From assembly GCF_011612265.2 (NCBI RefSeq), contig NZ_CP050134.2:2666001-2730000 (forward strand): DNA of 64,000 nucleotides, in the 5' to 3' direction. A program made the translations under genes and the position numbers. This stretch comes from Corynebacterium matruchotii. GTDB taxonomy: Bacteria; Actinomycetota; Actinomycetes; Mycobacteriales; Mycobacteriaceae. Of this stretch, positions 9,921 through 21,939 are shown in pieces; position 1 is the stretch's first letter, and every line of letters begins with the position of its first letter. Under the pieces are notes generated by a model. That model searched no databases. It saw only the letters and a program-made list of their open reading frames with translations, and was not told where the DNA came from.

Positions 9921-9954
9921 TTTTGCTCCCCACAGATAACCATGGGGAGCAAAA
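9921..9954. other. 11-bp perfect hairpin downstream of gyrB
   Basis: TTTTGCTCCCC and GGGGAGCAAAA pair perfectly around a 12-base loop, 14 bases past the gyrB stop. No T-run follows the stem in either direction beyond the stem's own A/T end, so it may protect the 3' end or terminate weakly. Confidence 0.55.
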
Positions 9955-9968
9955 GGCCATTCATTCTG

Positions 9969-12032
<2,064 letters not shown>

Positions 12033-12108
12033 CTATTCTACACTGCCTAGGGACCTACATGGTAAGACATTGCTCGCGTCTTAGGGCAAGTTAGCTTAGT
12101 TCTCGGGC

Positions 12109-12639
12109 TTAGCCGTAGGTATCGCGGGGCCCGCGGCCCTTGACATGCAGCGGCCCATACCGCCAGCTGGGAGGCTTAGGGCCGGAAATCCGCAATTCCG
12201 TCACGATGTTGGGCCCCACTTTTTCCTCAATGGTACTCAAAATATTTCGCTGCATGGTGCGGAGGTTCGATGCCCAAGCGGTCGAATCGCAGCTGATATA
12301 TAATTTTTTGTCAGCGAATTTCTCCACCTTGGTGTGCCCCGCAATGCGGTCGCCGACCAGCAGCGACCAATGCGAATGAATCCACCCGCCGGCTAGTTTA
12401 GTGCGCCAACCGCGCGCGGTGATTTCCTGCTCTACCAGCGCAGATATCCCCTCCAAATTGCGGTCCGGCCTGAGGATCGCCCGCCCGTCCAGGCCGGTCG
12501 GTTGCCCCTTGCTTGTCGACGCCCGCAAGCGCCGGACCGACCGCCTAGGTCGGATAAGTCTGGGCACGGTGCCTCGTCGTAAAGCTTCCTGACGCATACG
12601 TTCAAACGCATATGCGACTGAATCCCGTGATTCGGTCAT
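12109..12639 (-). CDS. dciA: DciA-type helicase loader (DUF721)
   Basis: 176 residues with the DUF721/DciA core ([17 protein letters not shown]... then [18 protein letters not shown]) in the C-terminal half, and a basic N-terminal extension typical of Actinobacteria. DciA loads or assists the replicative helicase DnaB in bacteria lacking DnaC/DnaI. Starts at ATG behind GGGAG, 9 bases after the recF stop and upstream of gyrB: an operon for replication. Contains one GCTTTACGACG word (12575, minus orientation) in its coding sequence. Confidence 0.9.
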   Translation of the reverse strand: MTESRDSVAYAFERMRQEALRRGTVPRLIRPRRSVRRLRASTSKGQPTGLDGRAILRPDRNLEGISALVEQEITARGWRTKLAGGWIHSHWSLLVGDRIAGHTKVEKFADKKLYISCDSTAWASNLRTMQRNILSTIEEKVGPNIVTELRISGPKPPSWRYGPLHVKGRGPRDTYG

Positions 12640-12648
12640 GGTGGCTCC

Positions 12649-13797
12649 CTATGATTCATTGCTACTAATCACCGATGTGCGGTCGGTCATCACGACGGGA
12701 ATGCGATGAATATCACCCAAGTCCGGTGGCAGGTCGTCCGGCACCGCCACGGTAATGAGTACCTGTTCTACGTCCTGGGTGAGGTGGACCAGGCGTTCGC
12801 GTCGCAACGCGTCGAGTTCGGCGAACACATCGTCGAGGATGAGCACGGGATCGGTGCCGTCGGCGCGCAGCAGTTGGAACTCGCCGAGCCGCAGCGCCAA
12901 CACCATCGACCAGGTTTCCCCATGCGACGCAAACCCCTTCGCCGGCACATCACCCAGGGTGATAACCAGATCGTCCCGGTGCGGACCCACCAGGCTGCGA
13001 CCTCGATCAATCTCCTTGGGGCGCATCCTGCCCAGCTCAGCGAGCATGGCGGCCTCAATCAGCGCGGGATCCTCGCCTACGTCGGGAACCGTGGATTCGT
13101 AGGCGATGTGGGCCGGCCGGGACTCCGGGGCGATGCCCGCATAAGCCTCGTGGACGAGCGGATCCAACTCCGTCACCAGGGCCCGCCGCGCAGCGATCAT
13201 TTGCGCCCCCTGACGGGCCAGCTGAGCGTCCCACACATCCAATGTGGCCAATGACCCGTCATCGCCAGAATAGCCGCGTCTGAGGGCCGCTGAGGACGTT
13301 TTTAGCAGGGTTGTTCGTTGCCGCAACACTTTCTCGTAGTCCGCCTTGACGCCCGCAAGCCGCGGCCGGCGGGTGGCAATGATGTTATCCAGGTAGCGGC
13401 GACGCTCGGCGGGCTCCCCTCGCACCAGCGCTAGATCCTCGGGGCAAAACAGCACCGTGCGCACCACACCCAGCAGTTCCCGGGGCGAATTCAGTCTTGT
13501 GCGGTTAATGCTCGCCTGGTTGGCCCCGGACGCGTTGATGAGCAGGTGGGCGGTCAATTCCCGGTCGTCCCGTACCGCGGTTGCCGACACCCGGGCGTTG
13601 GGCTGGCCGTGGCGTACCAGGGGCGCGTCCTGGGCCACCCTGTGGGAGCCGAGGTGGGCCACATAGCCGATGGCCTCCACCAGGTTGGTTTTCCCGTGGC
13701 CGTTGCGCCCCACGAACAGTGTGATTCCCGGACCAAGCCGCACATGGCAGTGGGGCCAGGAGCGAAAGTCGCGCAGGCTGAGCTCTCGAATAAACAC
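12649..13797 (-). CDS. recF: DNA replication and repair protein RecF
   Basis: 382 residues. Begins at GTG giving [14 protein letters not shown]; the reading frame is open far upstream into dnaN, but this start fits the family and lies 10 bases after the dnaN stop. Walker A is [14 protein letters not shown] (~residue 33), the signature is in [13 protein letters not shown] and Walker B is [13 protein letters not shown]. RecF is an SMC-like ATPase that helps load RecA at gaps with RecO/R. Placed between dnaN and dciA as usual. Confidence 0.96.
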   Translation of the reverse strand: MFIRELSLRDFRSWPHCHVRLGPGITLFVGRNGHGKTNLVEAIGYVAHLGSHRVAQDAPLVRHGQPNARVSATAVRDDRELTAHLLINASGANQASINRTRLNSPRELLGVVRTVLFCPEDLALVRGEPAERRRYLDNIIATRRPRLAGVKADYEKVLRQRTTLLKTSSAALRRGYSGDDGSLATLDVWDAQLARQGAQMIAARRALVTELDPLVHEAYAGIAPESRPAHIAYESTVPDVGEDPALIEAAMLAELGRMRPKEIDRGRSLVGPHRDDLVITLGDVPAKGFASHGETWSMVLALRLGEFQLLRADGTDPVLILDDVFAELDALRRERLVHLTQDVEQVLITVAVPDDLPPDLGDIHRIPVVMTDRTSVISSNES

Positions 13798-13807
13798 GCT
13801 GGCCGGA

Positions 13808-14998
13808 TTAGCCGGGCAACCGCACCGGCATGAGCAGGTAGGTGAAATCCGTGTCCGGGGTGGGGTACAACCCGTCGTCGTTGAGTTCGGGCAGCTTCTC
13901 CGGCTCGGGGATGAGGATCGCGGGGCGGGAGGATTCCGTGAAGCCGAACACAACCCGCTGGGTGCGCACCACGTGCAGCCCGTCGCGTAGGTAGGCGGGG
14001 TTGAAGGCGATGAGGAGTTCTTCCTCGGTGCCGATGAATTCGCAGGGCACGGACTCCTCGGCATGACCGGCGTCGGAGCCACCCGCCGAGAGCAGCACCT
14101 CCCCTGGGGTGAAGTGCATGCGGATTTGGGCGTTCCGGTCAGCCACGAGGGCAACCCGCTTGATGGCGTCCTGAAGGGACGAGATTTCCACGCTGGCCAG
14201 GCACTTGTGGAATTTGGGCAGCAGCGGGTTGACGTTGGGGAATTCTGCGTCCAGGAGTCGGGTGGTGGTTTGCCGGGCGTCCACGTGAATGCCGAACAGC
14301 CCTTCGGCGCCGATGGAGTCACCGGAGCCTACGGCGATTTCCACCGGTTCTGTGGAATTCGCGTCGAGGGTGCGGGCGTTTTCCACAAAGTTTTTCGCCG
14401 GGATAAGCAGCTTGGCCTGGGCATCCGGGAAGGCAGGAATCCATTGGAACCGCCGCAGCGCGAGCCGGAACCGGTCGGTGGCGGTCAGCGTGATGTCTTC
14501 GCCCTCGATCTCCATGTGTACGCCGGTGAGCATGGGCAACGTGTCGTCCTTGCCGGCCGCGGTGGCGACCTGGGTCACTGCGTCGATGAACAGCCGGGGA
14601 TTGATCGCGCCCGTGACCTCGGGGAGCGTGGGCAAGGTGGGGTAGTCGTCGAGGGGAATCGACGGGAGCTCAAACCGAGAGGAACCGCATTTGAGCTGCA
14701 CTGTGGAGCCGTCCACGAAGATCTCGACAGGCTTGTTTGGCAGGGTGGCGGTGATGTCGGCGATGAGTTTGCCCGCGACAGCGATCCGTCCCGGCTGGTT
14801 GACCTCGGCGGGAATGCGCACCTTGGTGGACACTTCGTAGTCGAATCCGGCAAATTCCAGGCCATCGTCGTCGGCGGTGATAAGCATTGCGCGGAGAACC
14901 GGTTGTGCAGGCTTGGTAGGTAGATTGCGTGCTACCCACGATACCGCGCTGGCGAGATCTTCTTTTGCAACGACAAATGACACGGCGCCTAGATCCAT
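13808..14998 (-). CDS. dnaN: DNA polymerase III beta sliding clamp
   Basis: About 396 residues from ATG at 14998 ([19 protein letters not shown]). The frame is open to 15064 with 22 more basic residues, but an AGGAG 12 bases before 14998 and family length favour the inner start. Three clamp domains are recognisable, ending in the conserved MPVRLPG tail. It encircles DNA and tethers the replicase. The upstream stretch carries three exact tandem GCTTTTCGACG units, which would code for repeated basic residues if the longer start were used. Confidence 0.97.
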   Translation of the reverse strand: MDLGAVSFVVAKEDLASAVSWVARNLPTKPAQPVLRAMLITADDDGLEFAGFDYEVSTKVRIPAEVNQPGRIAVAGKLIADITATLPNKPVEIFVDGSTVQLKCGSSRFELPSIPLDDYPTLPTLPEVTGAINPRLFIDAVTQVATAAGKDDTLPMLTGVHMEIEGEDITLTATDRFRLALRRFQWIPAFPDAQAKLLIPAKNFVENARTLDANSTEPVEIAVGSGDSIGAEGLFGIHVDARQTTTRLLDAEFPNVNPLLPKFHKCLASVEISSLQDAIKRVALVADRNAQIRMHFTPGEVLLSAGGSDAGHAEESVPCEFIGTEEELLIAFNPAYLRDGLHVVRTQRVVFGFTESSRPAILIPEPEKLPELNDDGLYPTPDTDFTYLLMPVRLPG

Positions 14999-15026
14999 GG
15001 GTTCGGGTTGCTCCTTTGTGCGGTTC

Positions 15027-15059
15027 GCTTTTCGACGGCTTTTCGACGGCTTTTCGACG
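15027..15059 (+). repeat. three tandem GCTTTTCGACG units before dnaN
   Basis: Perfect 11-bp unit repeated three times without gaps (15027, 15038, 15049) just upstream of the preferred dnaN start. The same bipartite word, GCTTNNCGACG, is scattered through the window; this is the only tandem cluster. Confidence 0.85.
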
Positions 15060-15276
15060 GCCAAACGGTCAGGCGGCCAGTAGGGGCCGCAGCTGCCTCC
15101 AAACTTACCCGGAAGATCTCGACGGCGAAAAATCGGGGCGGCGGCGAAGTAGCAAGTTTGCGGCGAAGTCCCTACAGTTACCAGAGATCTACCTAGGTAT
15201 GTAGTTGGTAGTAGTAATAGGTCCTGTGGATATTGTGGAAAACCCTCCTTTTCGCAGCTCAGAGCATGTGAGTGCC

Positions 15277-16134
15277 TGTGGATAAACTTGTGGAATTAAT
15301 GTGGATAACTTCGAAAACCTGTGGATAACTTTTTTGGGCCCAGATTTATCCACAGGTTTATCCACAGAAATCGGCCAGTTATCCACAGAAATTTTGGAGT
15401 TATCCACACCCCCTGTGGACGCACATTTGCAGCAACGTGGTGACCGGAATCACTTTTGCATAGCTTGTGGATAACCATCCTGTGGACATTGTGGATAACT
15501 TTTGATAACCGCAGCTCAAGGCGCAAAAATTTATCCACAATTTTATCCACAGGCTGGGGAAAACTCCAGGTCGACTTTTTTGCATAACCGAGGCTGCAAA
15601 GTCGATTTCTACCCTCTTTTGTGCACAGCGGGGGTAAAACTGTGGATAACTAGTTTGCTACAGGTCGATTTTGACGCATTTTCCCTGTTCGACGGGGGGT
15701 GCATTGCGCACAACTTATAGGATTGTGGATAAATAATATCAGGTTTGCAGCCGTATTTTTGGCCAATTTTCGGCATTTAGCAGGTTTGCGGCAGCATGTG
15801 GAGATTATGGGATTTTTTCATGGTTTTTCGTATTGTGTATAACCAGGTATTTTACCACTTCAACCGCTATCTAATGATGTTATCCACAGGCTGTGATTTT
15901 GGAAAAATAGCAGACTTGATAAATGTGGTGCAGATCATGCAATTACCCCCTTGCCGGTTTTGGGCCGCCTAGGCCGCCCGGGCTGTGCATAACTCGATAT
16001 TTCCCCAGTTCACACCGCATTTTTGCCTCACTATTGGCTGTAGACGCCGTCTGCGCTTGTGGATAACCACGCTATAATGCCCAAAAATACCCATTGAACA
16101 GGGCAAACCCGGTAAAACCGGTGAGTTATCCACA
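15277..16134. other. oriC: oriC: dense DnaA-box region
   Basis: Sixteen perfect TTATCCACA boxes in either orientation start at 15277, 15300, 15320, 15346, 15358, 15379, 15400, 15466, 15490, 15531, 15543, 15641, 15724, 15880, 16058 and 16126; a further one is at 17145. The tightest group (15277-15551) is followed by AT-rich DNA (15720-15960) suitable for unwinding. The position, between dnaN and dnaA with divergent replication genes beyond, fits the corynebacterial origin. Near-matches (TGTGGACAT and similar) add to the density. Confidence 0.93.
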
Positions 16135-16339
16135 TGTCCCCATGGCGGACGGTCCGCCTGGGCTGTGCATGACTGTGGAAAACCCGGCTGCACATGGGCT
16201 ATACACAGAGTAAAACCCCAGCCAAAATACGCTTTAAGCTGGGGTTTGTGTATATCTCTTGGGTGGCTTGAGCGTAGTTGAGGCTTCGCCGAACACAGCA
16301 CACTCAAGACCGTACTCACCTGTGGCTTGTGGATACTGC

Positions 16340-16588
16340 TTAGTAGGAGGAGGCAGCTAGGGCTTCCCGCAGGCAGTGTCCGGGAGGCATTCCTGGGGAA
16401 GACTCACTGGCGCACACCATATAGGCGATGACTGGCCCATAGATTGGCAGGGCGCTGAGGCTGAGGAAATCCAGACTACTGTCCACAGAGGCAGGGAGTT
16501 CAAACCGCTCTCCTGCGGATACTGGGGTGAATGAAGTTGCTGCCAAGGCCAGGCATGCTGTGGTGATTGCGATTTTGATGGAACGCAT
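16340..16588 (-). CDS. small secreted protein, type A (copy 2)
   Basis: 82 residues: signal peptide (MRSIKIAITTACLALAATS, cleavage near VSA) and a ~57-residue mature part with IYGPVIAYMVCASES, PPGHC and LREAL. Two Cys about 14 residues apart could form a disulfide. AGGAG lies 6 bases before the ATG. Clearly paralogous to the protein at 17157-17402 in both signal and mature regions, and to the two intervening genes in the signal region. No known family recognised. Confidence 0.75.
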   Translation of the reverse strand: MRSIKIAITTACLALAATSFTPVSAGERFELPASVDSSLDFLSLSALPIYGPVIAYMVCASESSPGMPPGHCLREALAASSY

Positions 16589-16597
16589 GGTGATCTC

Positions 16598-16834
16598 CTA
16601 GAATTGGGGGGCCATCCTTGGCTTCATGAGCGGTACGATCGAGAGCGCCAGCGGGAATGTGACGATATCCCAAAGAACCGAATAGATGGTTTTGAACACA
16701 CTATTTTGCTCGATTTCTTGGCTCAACGCGGTCGAGGTATCAGGTTCCACATCCGCAGCGTAGGCCGGGGTGATGGTGGTAGCCGTTGCGATTGCGGTGC
16801 AGGTGGCAATGATGGCGAGTTTGATACGGCGCAT
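16598..16834 (-). CDS. small secreted protein, type B (copy 2)
   Basis: 78 residues: signal peptide ending AYA-AD at ~27, then an acidic stretch (EPDTSTALSQEIEQNS) and a hydrophobic/amphipathic helix (FKTIYSVLWDIVTFPLALSIV). No Cys in the mature part. AAGGAG is 5 bases before the ATG. Closest relative is the next upstream gene (16870-17097). The mature size and amphipathic pattern recall small cell-envelope or membrane-active peptides, which is only an inference. Confidence 0.75.
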   Translation of the reverse strand: MRRIKLAIIATCTAIATATTITPAYAADVEPDTSTALSQEIEQNSVFKTIYSVLWDIVTFPLALSIVPLMKPRMAPQF

Positions 16835-16869
16835 AATAACTCCTTATGGTTTGAGCTGGGTTTCTTGTC

Positions 16870-17097
16870 CTAGATCATGCCAGGCTCGACGGATAGCGAG
16901 ATCGAGAGTGCGACTGGAAGCATGGCGACCTCCCAAAGCACCATATAGGCGGTTTTGAGCACGCCATTTTCCTTGACTTCTTCGCTGAGCGCGGCCAGGG
17001 TATTGGGCTCGACATCCGCAGCATAGGCTGGGGTGGTGATGGTGGCTGCTGTGACCGCAGCACATGTGGCGACGATGGCGAGTTTGATACGGCGCAT
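16870..17097 (-). CDS. small secreted protein, type B (copy 1)
   Basis: 75 residues with signal peptide (MRRIKLAIVATCAAVTAAT, cleavage AYA-AD), acidic segment EPNTLAALSEEVKENG and amphipathic helix LKTAYMVLWEVAMLPVALSIS. GGGAG is 5 bases before the ATG. Mature part ~60% similar by eye to the gene at 16598-16834, so a recent tandem duplication. Probably cotranscribed with its three relatives, and possibly with dnaA, whose stop is ~70 bases before the first of them. Confidence 0.75.
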   Translation of the reverse strand: MRRIKLAIVATCAAVTAATITTPAYAADVEPNTLAALSEEVKENGVLKTAYMVLWEVAMLPVALSISLSVEPGMI

Positions 17098-17156
17098 GGT
17101 AACTCCCTATGTTTTAGCGCTGATTCATGGTTTGAACTGGGGTTTGTGGATAACCC

Positions 17157-17402
17157 TTAGTAGGATAGGGCTTCCCGGAGACAATATCCGGGAGGTACCG
17201 ATGGCAGCCCATGAGACGACCCGCTGGCACACAGCAAGTAGCGGATGACTGGTCCGTAGATTGGCTCGGCTGCACCGCTGAGCACATCTACGCTAGTTTC
17301 CACAGAACCGCGGTGTTGCTCCTCCGCAGCGTGGGCCGGAGTGATGGTTGCGGCTGCGACTGCAGCGCATGTGGCAACGATAGTTAATTTGATACGACGC
17401 AT
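17157..17402 (-). CDS. small secreted protein, type A (copy 1)
   Basis: 81 residues: signal peptide (MRRIKLTIVATCAAVAAAT, cleavage AHA-AE), mature part with VDVLSGAAEPIYGPVIRYLLCASGSS, PPGYC and LREALSY. Two Cys, as in the type A gene at 16340. First of four tandem genes (A-B-B-A), starting 72 bases after dnaA. The ribosome site is weak, unlike the other three. TATATA about 30 bases upstream could be part of a promoter. Confidence 0.72.
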   Translation of the reverse strand: MRRIKLTIVATCAAVAAATITPAHAAEEQHRGSVETSVDVLSGAAEPIYGPVIRYLLCASGSSHGLPSVPPGYCLREALSY

Positions 17403-17474
17403 GAATACGATGATATTGAGGCTTGATGACCTCTATATATAGGATTTGTCACGGGGGTAACCGTCGTAAAGCTA

Positions 17475-19259
17475 TTAACCACGACCGTAATTTTTAATCA
17501 TTGTGGTGATCTTTTGGATCTCATCATAGGTGTCGCGTTTCTCGGCGAGTTCTTTGCGGATTTTGCGTTCGGAATGCATCACGGTGGTGTGGTCGCGGCC
17601 AAACCGCTCCCCCACCTTCGGCAGGGACAGTTCGGTCAACTCGCGGCACAGATACATGGCGATCTGGCGGGCGTGCGTGATCGGGCGGGATTTGCTGGTG
17701 CCGGATAGTTGGGCGATGGTAAAGCCGAAAAACTCTGCGGTCATCGCCATGATCGTGTCCGTGGTGACCTCCAGGACGCTGTGCTCCGGCATGAGGTCTT
17801 CCAGCGCCTGCTCGGCCGTTTTCAAATTGATCTGCTGATTATTGAGCGACGCCCACGCCGACACCCTAATAAATGCCCCCTCCAGCTCGCGGATGCTGGA
17901 GCTAAATTGGGAGGCGATTAATTCCAGCACATCCCTAGATGCCACAATCTGCTCCGCCTCGGCTTTCTTCATCAGAATGGCGATGCGGGTTTCCAAATCC
18001 GGGGGGTAAATGTCGGCAATCAGGCCCGACTGGAACCGGGTGCGCAGCCGATCCTCCAAGGTGGTGAGCTGTTTCGGCGGCCGGTCCGAGCTCAACACAA
18101 TCTGTTTGCCGCCCTGCTGTAGGGCGTTAAACGTGTGGAAAAACTCCTCCTGGGTGCCCTCCTTGCCCTGGAGGAATTGAATATCATCCACCATGAGAAT
18201 ATCCAGGTTACGGTACCGGCGTTTAAAGGATTCCTGCCGGTCATCCCGCACCGAATTGATGTAGTCGTTGGTGAACTGTTCGCTGGACACGTATTTGATG
18301 CGCAGGTTCGGGTCCAACTGTTGGGCGTAGTTACCGATGGCGTGCATGAGGTGGGTTTTCCCCAGGCCGGAATCCCCCCACACGAAGAGCGGGTTATAGG
18401 CGCGGGCCGGTTTCTCCGCCACCGCAATCGCGGCCGAGGTCGGAAGTTTGTTCGAATCCGACACGACGTAGGTGTCAAAGGTGTATCGGGGGTTGAGGGA
18501 ATCGTCTTGGGCCGGGTTGTGGGCCGGCTTTTCCCGGGACCGCAGCGTGGCCCTGGCCGTAGTTGCGGGCTGTGGGGTGACCGGATTGTCGGCCTGGTCG
18601 GTGTGGCTCGTGGTCCAGCCGGTGGCGGTGATGGTGAGCATATCCCGGTCGTCCAGCTCTAGCTGGGGTGATGCATCTGGGGCGGCTGCCGCGGACTTTC
18701 TGGGCACGGATTTGCCCGAGGGGGGTTGGGCTGGTGGCGGCTCCGACACCGATGGGGTTGTCGCTTGCGGCGCCGCGGCCGCCGGTGTTGGGGCGGGTTT
18801 TGCCGCGGTTTTCCCCCGCCGGGAATTTCGGGGCGTCTTCCGCGCGGCTGTTTTTGTTGTTGCGCCTCTCGACCCCCGGCCCCCCGATGTTGGGGTGGCG
18901 ATATCCAACATTTGTTGTTCTGCGTCCTCAGACTCTTCGGGCTCGTCTCTGCGCTTGCCGATCGTCGGATTGACCGTGACCGCTAGGCTATATTCCCGCC
19001 CAAACTTATTGCTGAGGGCCATGCAAATTACCCCGTAAAGGTTACCCTCTAAATATTCTTTGGCTTTTGCCGACGGCACAGCCAATACCGCTACCCCGTC
19101 GAGGAGCCCAATGAGTCGGGCAAGGTTTAAATAGGCCCGCTGTTGGGGGCCTATTGGTTCGATATGGAGGTCGTCGGATTGTTCGCTTCCATTGATTAAT
19201 TCCTTGACAACGGATTTCCAGGTTTTTTGGGATGCCTGGTTTGAATCACTCGAAGTCAC
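17475..19259 (-). CDS. dnaA: chromosomal replication initiator DnaA
   Basis: 594 residues, long for DnaA because of a ~170-residue low-complexity domain II (Ala/Pro/Thr/Lys rich, ~90-270), usual in Actinobacteria. Domain III has Walker [16 protein letters not shown], Walker [15 protein letters not shown] and the arginine finger region; domain IV has the DnaA signature [22 protein letters not shown] start behind GAGGAAG. It binds the DnaA boxes at 15.3-16.1 kb and 19.5-19.7 kb. GCTTTACGACG lies 2 bases after its stop. Confidence 0.98.
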   Translation of the reverse strand: MTSSDSNQASQKTWKSVVKELINGSEQSDDLHIEPIGPQQRAYLNLARLIGLLDGVAVLAVPSAKAKEYLEGNLYGVICMALSNKFGREYSLAVTVNPTIGKRRDEPEESEDAEQQMLDIATPTSGGRGSRGATTKTAARKTPRNSRRGKTAAKPAPTPAAAAPQATTPSVSEPPPAQPPSGKSVPRKSAAAAPDASPQLELDDRDMLTITATGWTTSHTDQADNPVTPQPATTARATLRSREKPAHNPAQDDSLNPRYTFDTYVVSDSNKLPTSAAIAVAEKPARAYNPLFVWGDSGLGKTHLMHAIGNYAQQLDPNLRIKYVSSEQFTNDYINSVRDDRQESFKRRYRNLDILMVDDIQFLQGKEGTQEEFFHTFNALQQGGKQIVLSSDRPPKQLTTLEDRLRTRFQSGLIADIYPPDLETRIAILMKKAEAEQIVASRDVLELIASQFSSSIRELEGAFIRVSAWASLNNQQINLKTAEQALEDLMPEHSVLEVTTDTIMAMTAEFFGFTIAQLSGTSKSRPITHARQIAMYLCRELTELSLPKVGERFGRDHTTVMHSERKIRKELAEKRDTYDEIQKITTMIKNYGRG

Positions 19260-19501
19260 CGATGCTCTTCCTCATTTCAAATTTGGGGCCGAAAAATTTC
19301 CGAGAAACTGCAAGAATTACCTGGGGTTATCGTCGTAAAGCTAAGAGGACTAAAAATAGCCTTAACTTTGTAGTGCTACCCGTCTATATCTTTTTGTTAT
19401 CAAATTTTTCGGCGGGGATGGCACCCAGCGTAGGCCGTTTTGCGGTGTGACGGACCGCAGGCAGCCGCGAAGAGGGTCCATGCTGGGTGGATATCCGCGC
19501 G

Positions 19502-19655
19502 TTATCCACAGCCAGGGCGGGTGGGAAAAACCCATGGTTATCCACAGGGTGTGGGAAAAGCTGTGGATAAATCTATGGCAAAATTCACACCCATTTAGCT
19601 GCGCTTATTTTAATATCGGGGGAAATTATAGCGGTAAACGGCAAAGTTATCCACA
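19502..19655. promoter_or_regulatory. DnaA-box cluster upstream of dnaA
   Basis: Four perfect TTATCCACA boxes (19502, 19538, 19562 inverted, 19647) in the 885-base dnaA-rpmH gap (19260-20144). They suggest autoregulation of dnaA or a second part of a bipartite origin. The rest of the gap is AT-rich (19810-19960) with no convincing gene; one GCTTTACGACG lies at 19331 (minus). Confidence 0.8.
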
Positions 19656-20144
19656 GGGAGCGGAATTACAGTTGTGTAATTCGGGACGTCAGTGGCAAAA
19701 TTGCTACTTTGTGTGTGGCGGTAATTTGGCTGCGGAGCGGCGGTGGTTCCGGTGCAGTGTTGACGCGACGGGGGTAGCCGGGTGGGGTGATGGATTGTTA
19801 CCTATTAGTGACCTTTCGGGTGGATATAAGCACTACCTACTACTAAAAAGATCCTTAATTACAGATTTGTAATTACTGGGTATATCGGGGGTATTTATGG
19901 GGCGATTTGGCCTGAGCTGGAAAATTCACGTAGTCTGTACAGGTCTGTCACATCGGAACCGATGAAATATCGAGATACCGATCGTGTCTGGAGTAAGGAA
20001 ATTATTGTGCGGACTTGCCGCATTTATGTGCTTGAGCTGGGTTTTAGCAATAAGATTCGAAAGCACAATGGATATGCCTGCTCCGTATCATCATTCAGCT
20101 TGAGGCGTTTGATACGTCTTGCAACATATATAGGAGTAACTACC

Positions 20145-20288
20145 GTGACCAAGGGTAAGCGGACGTTCCAGCCGAATAATCGGCGGCGCGCACGTAAGCA
20201 TGGCTTCCGCATTCGGATGCGCACTCGTGCCGGCCGTGCAATTGTCGCCGCACGTCGAAGCAAGGGTCGGGCAAAGCTGACCGCATAG
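20145..20288 (+). CDS. rpmH: 50S ribosomal protein L34
   Basis: 47 residues, highly basic: [29 protein letters not shown], the classic L34 sequence. GTG start at 20145 with AGGAG 9 bases upstream; the frame is open further upstream but that part has no homology. First gene of the rightward block rpmH-rnpA-yidD-yidC-rsmG-parA-parB. Confidence 0.97.
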   Translation: MTKGKRTFQPNNRRRARKHGFRIRMRTRAGRAIVAARRSKGRAKLTA

Positions 20289-20313
20289 TCGGCTTGTCAC
20301 CCTTGAAATAACG

Positions 20314-20658
20314 GTGCTCCCGTCTCAGCACAAAATCACTTCCTCCGAAGAGTTTCGAAAAACCATTCGGAGTGGTAAGCGTGCAGGCGGGGGCACCGTT
20401 GTGCTTCATGTATTATTCTCCCGAGATGTGCTGACCACTAAACCCCGCTGCGGTTTAGTGGTATCCAAAGCCGTTGGCAATGCGGTAACCCGGCATGCGG
20501 TGAGCCGGAAACTCCGCGCCATCATCCGCCTGCTTTTCGACGACTTACCGCCCGGCACGCTCATTGTCATTCGCGCCCTGCCAGCAGCGGCACACGCAAA
20601 TTCGGAGGAGTTGAGCCACGATGTGCAGCGAGCACTCGCAAAAATCCGTGAGCGTTAA
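20314..20658 (+). CDS. rnpA: ribonuclease P protein component
   Basis: 114 residues, GTG start 25 bases after rpmH. Protein subunit of RNase P, which matures tRNA 5' ends. The family pattern is visible: [27 protein letters not shown] (RNR-type motif with substitutions) in the middle. Overlaps the start of yidD by 38 bases, an arrangement common in this operon. Confidence 0.95.
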   Translation: MLPSQHKITSSEEFRKTIRSGKRAGGGTVVLHVLFSRDVLTTKPRCGLVVSKAVGNAVTRHAVSRKLRAIIRLLFDDLPPGTLIVIRALPAAAHANSEELSHDVQRALAKIRER

Positions 20659-20908
20659 CGTCAGCCCGGCCGCCCGACTACTCATTGCCGCGGGACATTT
20701 TTACCAACACTATCTTTCCGGCCTCAAAGGCGGGCCCTCCTGCCGGTTCGAACCAACCTGTAGTTCGTATGCCATTACCGCAGTGCGGGTCCATGGCGCC
20801 CTCAAGGGCATAGTGTTAGCCTTGGTGCGACTATCCAAGTGCGGGCCCTGGCATCCGGGTGGTTTCGACCCAGTGCCGCAAACAACCCTTTACCAATTCG
20901 AGGAGTAA
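20621..20908 (+). CDS. yidD: membrane protein insertion efficiency factor YidD
   Basis: 95 residues with the YidD core: [17 protein letters not shown], then [23 protein letters not shown] and [15 protein letters not shown] small membrane-bound protein that helps YidC-dependent insertion. The ATG lies within rnpA behind GGAG; the overlap implies coupled translation. Next gene is yidC. Confidence 0.94.
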   Translation: MCSEHSQKSVSVNVSPAARLLIAAGHFYQHYLSGLKGGPSCRFEPTCSSYAITAVRVHGALKGIVLALVRLSKCGPWHPGGFDPVPQTTLYQFEE

Positions 20909-20916
20909 CGACCCCT

Positions 20917-21876
20917 GTGCTTAACTTCGTTTATTGGCCAATCTCGGTCATACTCTGGTTATGGCACAAAGCCTTAAGTTTTGTGCTCAACCCAGACTCC
21001 GGTCTGACCTGGGTGCTAGCCATTGTGTTGCTCACCTTCACCGTGCGCATCCTCCTGGTTCGCCCCACAATCAACCAAATGCGCTCCATGCGGAAAATGC
21101 AGGAAATCCAGCCCCAAATGCAGGAAATCCGCAATAAATACAAGAACGACCAGCAGAAAATGATGCAGGAAACCCAGAAACTGCAAAAAGAAATGGGTTT
21201 CAATCCGCTCGCCGGCTGCCTGCCGATCCTGGTGCAAATGCCCGTCTTCCTCGGGCTTTACCATGTGCTGCGCTCGTTCAACCGCACCGGCACCGGTGCC
21301 GGCCAATTAGGGCTCACCCCGGAACAAAACCGGATGACCCCCAACTATTTCTTCTCCGCGGAAGACGTGCAATCCTTCCTGGACGCCCGCCTGTTTAAGG
21401 TGCCGCTCTCGGCCTATATCTCCATGCCGGAGTCCATGTATCAGGCTTTCCCCGGGGATTTCACCAAAACCAATATCATTATGCTGGCGGCCCCCCTGGT
21501 GGTCATTATCGTGGTGGCCATCCACATGAACGCTAGGCTGTCCGTGGACCGGCAGAAGGCCCGCATCGCGTCCGGGAAACAAAAACCCGCGGCCAACGAC
21601 CAAATGCAAATGCAGGCCGACATGATGAACAAGATGATGCTGTGGTTCCTGCCCGGCACCATCCTGCTCACCTGCACCTTCTGGCATATTGGGCTGTTGT
21701 TCTACATGGTGTCCAATAACGTGTGGACCTTCTTCCAGCAACGCTGGGTGTTCAAACTGATGGATACTGAGGAAGAAGCCGAACTCCAGGCCAAGAAAGA
21801 CGCCAAACGGGCATCCGCCCCTAAGGTTGGGCAGAAACCCACCGACCAAACCAAAAAGAAGAAGCGGAAACGCTAA
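20917..21876 (+). CDS. yidC: membrane protein insertase YidC/Oxa1
   Basis: 319 residues from GTG at 20917 (VLNFVYWPISVILWLWHKAL), chosen because AGGAG lies 11 bases upstream and because the family starts here; the frame is open further upstream over yidD. Five or so membrane helices, FNPLAGCLPILVQMPVFLGLYHVLRSF conserved, and a basic C-terminal tail (KKKKRKR) for ribosome contact. Inserts membrane proteins with or without Sec. Confidence 0.96.
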   Translation: MLNFVYWPISVILWLWHKALSFVLNPDSGLTWVLAIVLLTFTVRILLVRPTINQMRSMRKMQEIQPQMQEIRNKYKNDQQKMMQETQKLQKEMGFNPLAGCLPILVQMPVFLGLYHVLRSFNRTGTGAGQLGLTPEQNRMTPNYFFSAEDVQSFLDARLFKVPLSAYISMPESMYQAFPGDFTKTNIIMLAAPLVVIIVVAIHMNARLSVDRQKARIASGKQKPAANDQMQMQADMMNKMMLWFLPGTILLTCTFWHIGLLFYMVSNNVWTFFQQRWVFKLMDTEEEAELQAKKDAKRASAPKVGQKPTDQTKKKKRKR

Positions 21877-21884
21877 CTTTAGAG

Positions 21885-21918
21885 GAAGCCGTCGCACAGC
21901 CTCATATGCGGCGGCTTC
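21885..21918 (+). terminator. hairpin between yidC and rsmG
   Basis: GAAGCCGTCGCA pairs with TGCGGCGGCTTC (one wobble) around a 10-base loop, but no T-run follows. It may reduce read-through or stabilise the yidC mRNA end rather than end transcription. Confidence 0.5.
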
Positions 21919-21939
21919 TCACTATCCCAAGGAGACCCC

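Noticed and set aside
19447..19872. 141-residue open frame upstream of dnaA
   Set aside because: It runs over four DnaA boxes, has biased unnatural composition and no family pattern; treated as origin DNA.
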